Part shown: positions 60,612 through 64,000 of the stretch, piece after piece
Layout of the letters: the number at the start of each line of letters is the position of its first letter
Numbering within the stretch: position 1 is the first letter of the stretch
Assembly: GCF_004295585.1 (NCBI RefSeq)
Contig: NZ_AP019400.1
Span: 835,501-899,500, forward strand
Direction of reading: 5' to 3'
From: Cohnella abietis
Lineage (GTDB): Bacteria > Bacillota > Bacilli > Paenibacillales > Paenibacillaceae
Length of the DNA stretch: 64,000 bases
Program-made: the position numbers and the translations under genes
The notes under the pieces: model-generated
What the model saw: the letters and a program-made list of their open reading frames with translations, nothing else
What the model was told of the DNA's origin: nothing
The model's database searches: none

Positions 60612-61367
60612 ATGTTTATTGGGGTTAATGAGCAAGCTCATGTGGATTTGACTGTTATTATTCCGGCTCATAATGAAGAGAAATATATTCAAAGATGTCT
60701 AGATTCCATTCAGAAAGCAGCTGCTTCTTTCCAAGGCACTGTTGAAGTCATTGTCGTTCTCAATCGTTGTACGGATAAGACCCAGCAGATTGCCGAGTCA
60801 TACCATTGTGTAACGATTACGGAAGATAGTAAGAACTTGTCCATAATCCGAAACACAGGGGTACGTGCAGCAAGAGGAGAGATCATTGTCACCATTGATG
60901 CCGATAGCTGGATGGGAGATAATATGCTGCTGGAGATTGACCGCCTCTTAAAGACAGGTACATATATTGGCGGTGGGGCAGGCAATATGAAATTTGAACG
61001 GGTCTCTCTGGGTATTATTGCTTCGGCACTCGTTATCTTGCTCCCACTTATGCTCAAATACGGTAACATTGCCGTTGGGATGTTCTGGTGTTATAAAAAG
61101 GATTTCGAAGCCATCCACGGGTTTGATGAGAGCATGCTTATGACAGAGGACGCGGATTTCGCGAAGCGCTTGAAGCAGTGGGGGAAGAAGCAGGGGAAAA
61201 TGTTCGGGGCAATCAAGAAAGCAGCTTTGTTTACTTCAACCAGGAAGTTCGACACGTTGGGTGACTGGGCAATATTTAGAAATCCCAAAATTATAGTGGG
61301 CTACTGGACTGGCGGGAAAAATCGAAAAGCCGCAGATCTCGCTTACTATGAGGATCAAAAAAGATAA
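60612..61367 (+). CDS. Family 2 glycosyltransferase
   Basis: The 251-residue protein has the GT-A nucleotide-sugar fold: LTVIIPAHNEEKYIQRCLDSI, VIVVLNRCTDKT, TIDADSW (the DxD motif) and TEDADFAKRLKQWG (catalytic ED). A hydrophobic segment at about 135-155 may touch the membrane. TAGGAGGG is too near the ATG at 60606 and 7 bases from the one used. Acceptor and sugar are unknown; coupling to a TetR gene suggests induction by an external compound, perhaps for glycolipid or cell-wall modification. Confidence 0.8.
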   Translation: MFIGVNEQAHVDLTVIIPAHNEEKYIQRCLDSIQKAAASFQGTVEVIVVLNRCTDKTQQIAESYHCVTITEDSKNLSIIRNTGVRAARGEIIVTIDADSWMGDNMLLEIDRLLKTGTYIGGGAGNMKFERVSLGIIASALVILLPLMLKYGNIAVGMFWCYKKDFEAIHGFDESMLMTEDADFAKRLKQWGKKQGKMFGAIKKAALFTSTRKFDTLGDWAIFRNPKIIVGYWTGGKNRKAADLAYYEDQKR

Positions 61368-61387
61368 ATGAATAGCTACGAGCTCCC

Positions 61388-61429
61388 GAACCGCTGCAGC
61401 ACTTGGTACATGCTGAACGGTTCTTTTTT
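61388..61429 (+). terminator. Terminator after the glycosyltransferase gene
   Basis: GAACCG pairs with CGGTTC and, inside, CAGCA with TGCTG, followed by a run of six T. A clear intrinsic terminator. Confidence 0.85.
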
Positions 61430-61566
61430 GTCCGCAAAGTCATCTTTCAAAAGTTATTTTTGAATTGACTATATTGTTTAATATCGTCTCATGGCGACAC
61501 ATTGGTGTGACGGGTTATTCTGAAGTAGACATTTTTAAAATCAAGTTTTACAGGAGGATTATGATT

Positions 61567-62865
61567 ATGAGCACTAAGGTAACATCCATGAACCCTTTAA
61601 TTACAACGATATTTACAGCCGACCCCTCAGCTCATGTCTGGGAGGACGGTAAGGTTTATATTTATGCTTCACATGATATGGACCCGGCTAGAGGCTGCGA
61701 TCTAATGGATAGATATCATGTCTTCTCATCGGAGGACATGGTGAACTGGGTGGACGAGGGTGAAATTCTCCGCTCGGACGATGTGGCTTGGGGTAGACCG
61801 GAGGGTGGCTTCATGTGGGCGCCCGACTGTGCGTATAAGAATGGGACTTACTATTTCTATTACCCGCATCCTAGCGGTTCAAGCTGGAACGACACTTGGA
61901 AAATGGGGGTAGCGACAAGCGATAGCCCGGCTAGTGGCTTTACCGATCGGGGCTACATCCCGGGGCTTGGCGGATTTGCCATGATTGATCCGTGCGTGCT
62001 AGTGGATGAGGATGAGCGAGCGTATATGTATTATGGTGGCGGCAGTAAGTGCGCAGGTGGAGAGCTTAACGATGATATGATTTCCATTAAGGGCGAGATG
62101 CGTGAGATGGAAGGGCTAGAGGATTTTCATGAAGCGGCATGGGTTTTTAAGAGAGCTGGCATCTATTATTTGACCTATGCAGATAATCTAGATAATCATA
62201 ACCGTATGAGGTATGCGACAAGTGAGAATCCGCTTGGACCGTGGACATATAGGGGGATCTTCCTAGAACCGACAGGCTGTTCCACTACCCATGGCTCTGT
62301 GACGGAATATAAGGGACAATGGTATCTGTTCTATCATAATCAGGACATTTCGGGCCAAGGCAACTTAAGAAGCGTATGTATCGATTATTTACATTTTAAC
62401 GAAGATGGAACAATCCAAACGGTCGTACAGACCAAGGAAGGCGTCAGATCGGTTGGGGCTGCTCCTACTCCAAATCCATTGGAAACAACCTATTCCGCTG
62501 AAAATAGTACTGTAGGCGGAGGAGCGAAAGTCTCAACTAATGAGCAGGGGGAAGGTTTTATCCACGATTTGCATCTCGCAGGCTCTTATAGTCAATTCGA
62601 TCATGTCGATGGTGCTAATGGCGGCCGAGCGACGATTAACATTGCTTACGCAACAGATGAGCGTCTAGCTAAATTGCACCTCATGGTCAATGATATAGAC
62701 TGGTCCTTACTCAACGCTCTTTCAACCGGTGGTCCAGCTGAATTTACCGGCATTGCAAGTATTACGGTTTCGTTGCAGCCCGGCAATAATAATAGTATTA
62801 GACTTTCAGGTGGTAGGGGCGGAATTAGTGTTGCAAGCATTACCGTCACCCCATTTCTGGATTAA
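61567..62865 (+). CDS. GH43-family glycosidase with C-terminal CBM6-like domain
   Basis: The 432-residue protein begins with the GH43 five-bladed propeller: IFTADPSAHVWEDGKVYIYASHD (catalytic Asp region), GFMWAPDCAYKNGTYYFYYP, MIDPCVLVDEDERAYMYYGG (pKa-modulating Asp) and FHEAAWVFKRAGIYYLTYA (acid Glu). From about residue 320 a beta-sandwich like carbohydrate-binding module 6 follows (YSAENST, GSYSQFDHVDGANGG). There is no signal peptide, so it is probably intracellular. Family members are mostly arabinofuranosidases and xylosidases. AGGAGG is 9 bases from the chosen ATG and only 3 from that at 61561. Confidence 0.88.
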   Translation: MSTKVTSMNPLITTIFTADPSAHVWEDGKVYIYASHDMDPARGCDLMDRYHVFSSEDMVNWVDEGEILRSDDVAWGRPEGGFMWAPDCAYKNGTYYFYYPHPSGSSWNDTWKMGVATSDSPASGFTDRGYIPGLGGFAMIDPCVLVDEDERAYMYYGGGSKCAGGELNDDMISIKGEMREMEGLEDFHEAAWVFKRAGIYYLTYADNLDNHNRMRYATSENPLGPWTYRGIFLEPTGCSTTHGSVTEYKGQWYLFYHNQDISGQGNLRSVCIDYLHFNEDGTIQTVVQTKEGVRSVGAAPTPNPLETTYSAENSTVGGGAKVSTNEQGEGFIHDLHLAGSYSQFDHVDGANGGRATINIAYATDERLAKLHLMVNDIDWSLLNALSTGGPAEFTGIASITVSLQPGNNNSIRLSGGRGGISVASITVTPFLD

Positions 62866-62932
62866 AAACGTTTGGGAAAAGATTAAGCTTTTATTGCTAT
62901 TCATAGAATGTAGTTTCATCGCATATTATCGG

Positions 62933-62966
62933 AAGAGTCCCATTGCCTCAGGCGTTTGGGCTCTTT
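62933..62966 (+). terminator. Terminator after the GH43 gene
   Basis: AAGAG-T-CCCA pairs with TGGG-CTCTT with one bulged base, followed by TCTATTCT. A moderately strong intrinsic terminator. Confidence 0.6.
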
Positions 62967-63052
62967 CTATTCTATTAAAAAAGGGATTATTTGTTGGAAG
63001 CAGAGATGTTATGATGAATGGAAACAACCGTAACATTTGAGGAGAGACATCG

Positions 63053-64000
63053 TTGAAGACATTAGCTAGCTATTACTTTTTCTTTTATTTGGGCATGTCC
63101 GTACTTATGCCGTATACGAGTCTATATTTTAGCGATAGGGGCTTTACTCTCACGCAGGTTGGACTCATCTTATCCTTATGGGCTTTGGTAAGTATCGTTG
63201 CGCAACCTGTTATGGGGATGATCAATGATCGAATCAACAATCCGCGGAAAATATTGATGATATGCGCAATAGCGGCTCCTCTGCTTGGAATGGGATTTAA
63301 TATGGTAGAGAGTTTGTTTGGAATTCTCGTTTTATCACTCTTTTTTGCATGGTTTCAGTCCTCTGCTGGACCCATTGGCGATGCGATGTCTGTGGAGATC
63401 GCTAGTAAACAAGGCTTCACCTTTGGTAGCGTGAGACTGTGGGGAGCGTTAAGCTATGCGGTGGGGACATTCACTACTGGCATTCTCTACGATAAATTCG
63501 GATATAACAATATATTTATATACTATTTAATCGTGAGTTTAACCATCTGCGTAGTACTTCTATTTCTGCCTGCAACCAAGGTTACTCGGAGAAAAATGAC
63601 GTTATTCGGACAGATGGGGGAGGTTATTCGGAATAAACGCTTTATGATATTTGTTTTTACTAGCATGCTGGTAATAATGTCTGCGACGATTAACTTGAGT
63701 TTTTTGCCGCTGTACTTTAAGGAAATGGGCTTTAATAAAAGCTGGATCGGTAGCGCTTTTGCGATTGCTGCCATTATAGAGGTTCCAATGTTCTGGGTAG
63801 CAACTAAGCTTAGCCGGAAAATAGGCAGATATCAATTACTTTGCGTGGCTGCGGCGATTTATGGCATTCAGTACTTCACTCTGTTTATTTTCTCAGATGT
63901 CTATTTAACGCTTGGCGTTCAACTTATGAATGGGGTCGCATTTGCATTTATTGCAGGAACAGCTGTAGAAGTCGTACAAAGCTACGCGACCGAAGGAACG
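63053..64000 (+). CDS. MFS transporter, 3' end outside the window
   Basis: From a TTG that follows GAGGAGAGA the frame stays open to the right edge (316 codons visible). The product starts KTLASYYFFFYLGMSVLMPYTSLYFSDRGFTLTQVG and has the pattern of the MFS_1_like / HcaT-LacY group: a short N-terminus, GMINDRINNPRKI after helix 2 (motif A position), SSAGPIGDAMSVEIA, FGSVRLWGALSYAVG and, after the central loop, FLPLYFKEMGFNKSWIG. About ten membrane segments are visible. It could import a sugar or aromatic acid; the substrate is not readable. It follows the GH43 gene but with a terminator between. Confidence 0.8.
   Translation, partial: MKTLASYYFFFYLGMSVLMPYTSLYFSDRGFTLTQVGLILSLWALVSIVAQPVMGMINDRINNPRKILMICAIAAPLLGMGFNMVESLFGILVLSLFFAWFQSSAGPIGDAMSVEIASKQGFTFGSVRLWGALSYAVGTFTTGILYDKFGYNNIFIYYLIVSLTICVVLLFLPATKVTRRKMTLFGQMGEVIRNKRFMIFVFTSMLVIMSATINLSFLPLYFKEMGFNKSWIGSAFAIAAIIEVPMFWVATKLSRKIGRYQLLCVAAAIYGIQYFTLFIFSDVYLTLGVQLMNGVAFAFIAGTAVEVVQSYATEGT

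Overview
The window looks like chromosomal DNA from a Paenibacillus-type Firmicute. The grounds are strong AGGAGG-type ribosome binding sites, frequent GTG/TTG starts, lipobox sugar-binding proteins, YesM/YesN-type two-component pairs inside sugar ABC operons, cre, Fur and MerR-type sites of Bacillus style, and large S-layer-homology (SLH) surface proteins. No complete transposase, prophage or CRISPR array is visible. Both ends cut through genes: an SLH protein on the left and an MFS transporter on the right.

Layout. 1-4.4 kb: the SLH protein, then a MerR regulator with a metallo-beta-lactamase-fold hydrolase. 4.6-13.8 kb: a seven-gene sugar operon (binding protein, sensor kinase, AraC-type response regulator, two permeases, mannose-6-phosphate-isomerase-like protein, ROK kinase) behind a cre site, ending in a terminator that carries a fragment of a group IIC intron. 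14-22.2 kb: a cell-surface regulon of histidine kinase, OmpR-type regulator, RCC1/SLH protein and membrane glycerophosphodiesterase, with CTCTTAA repeats at three promoters. 22.3-30 kb: HD phosphohydrolase, glycerate kinase, a pair of WYL regulators, and a TetR-controlled HlyD/ABC-2 export pair. 30.0-33.1 kb: an RNA-quality-control locus with three tandem Y-RNA-like genes, the Ro60 orthologue Rsr and an RlaP-type nucleotidyltransferase. 33.7-38.8 kb: a second two-component system with a SARP-like regulator and a secreted protein. 38.9-43.7 kb: a Btr-like AraC regulator and an iron-siderophore importer behind a Fur box. 44.3-51.9 kb: a GntR/LacI hybrid repressor, a sugar ABC importer and a GH38 alpha-mannosidase. 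52.1-55.7 kb: an XpaC-like / VWA / TelA operon. 56.3-64 kb: divergent DHA2 efflux pump and TetR, a possible toxin-antitoxin pair, TetR plus glycosyltransferase, a GH43 glycosidase and the cut MFS gene.

Two things stand out. The first is the rsr locus: three RNAs share GAGGCG-N6-AGGGYTWCTTC at the 5' side and CCTT...TTTCCTC at the 3' side, each closed by its own perfect end-to-end stem. The first carries a circularly permuted tRNA-like domain (T arm, capped acceptor stem, D arm). The second is a set of four intergenic tandem arrays (24.4, 33.2, 43.8 and 55.8 kb). They are unrelated in overall sequence, yet all have a 51-bp period (51-52 in the last) and one ACTAA core per unit. Each starts just after the 3' end of a gene.

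All calls are from reading the sequence. No database search, folding program or alignment was run.
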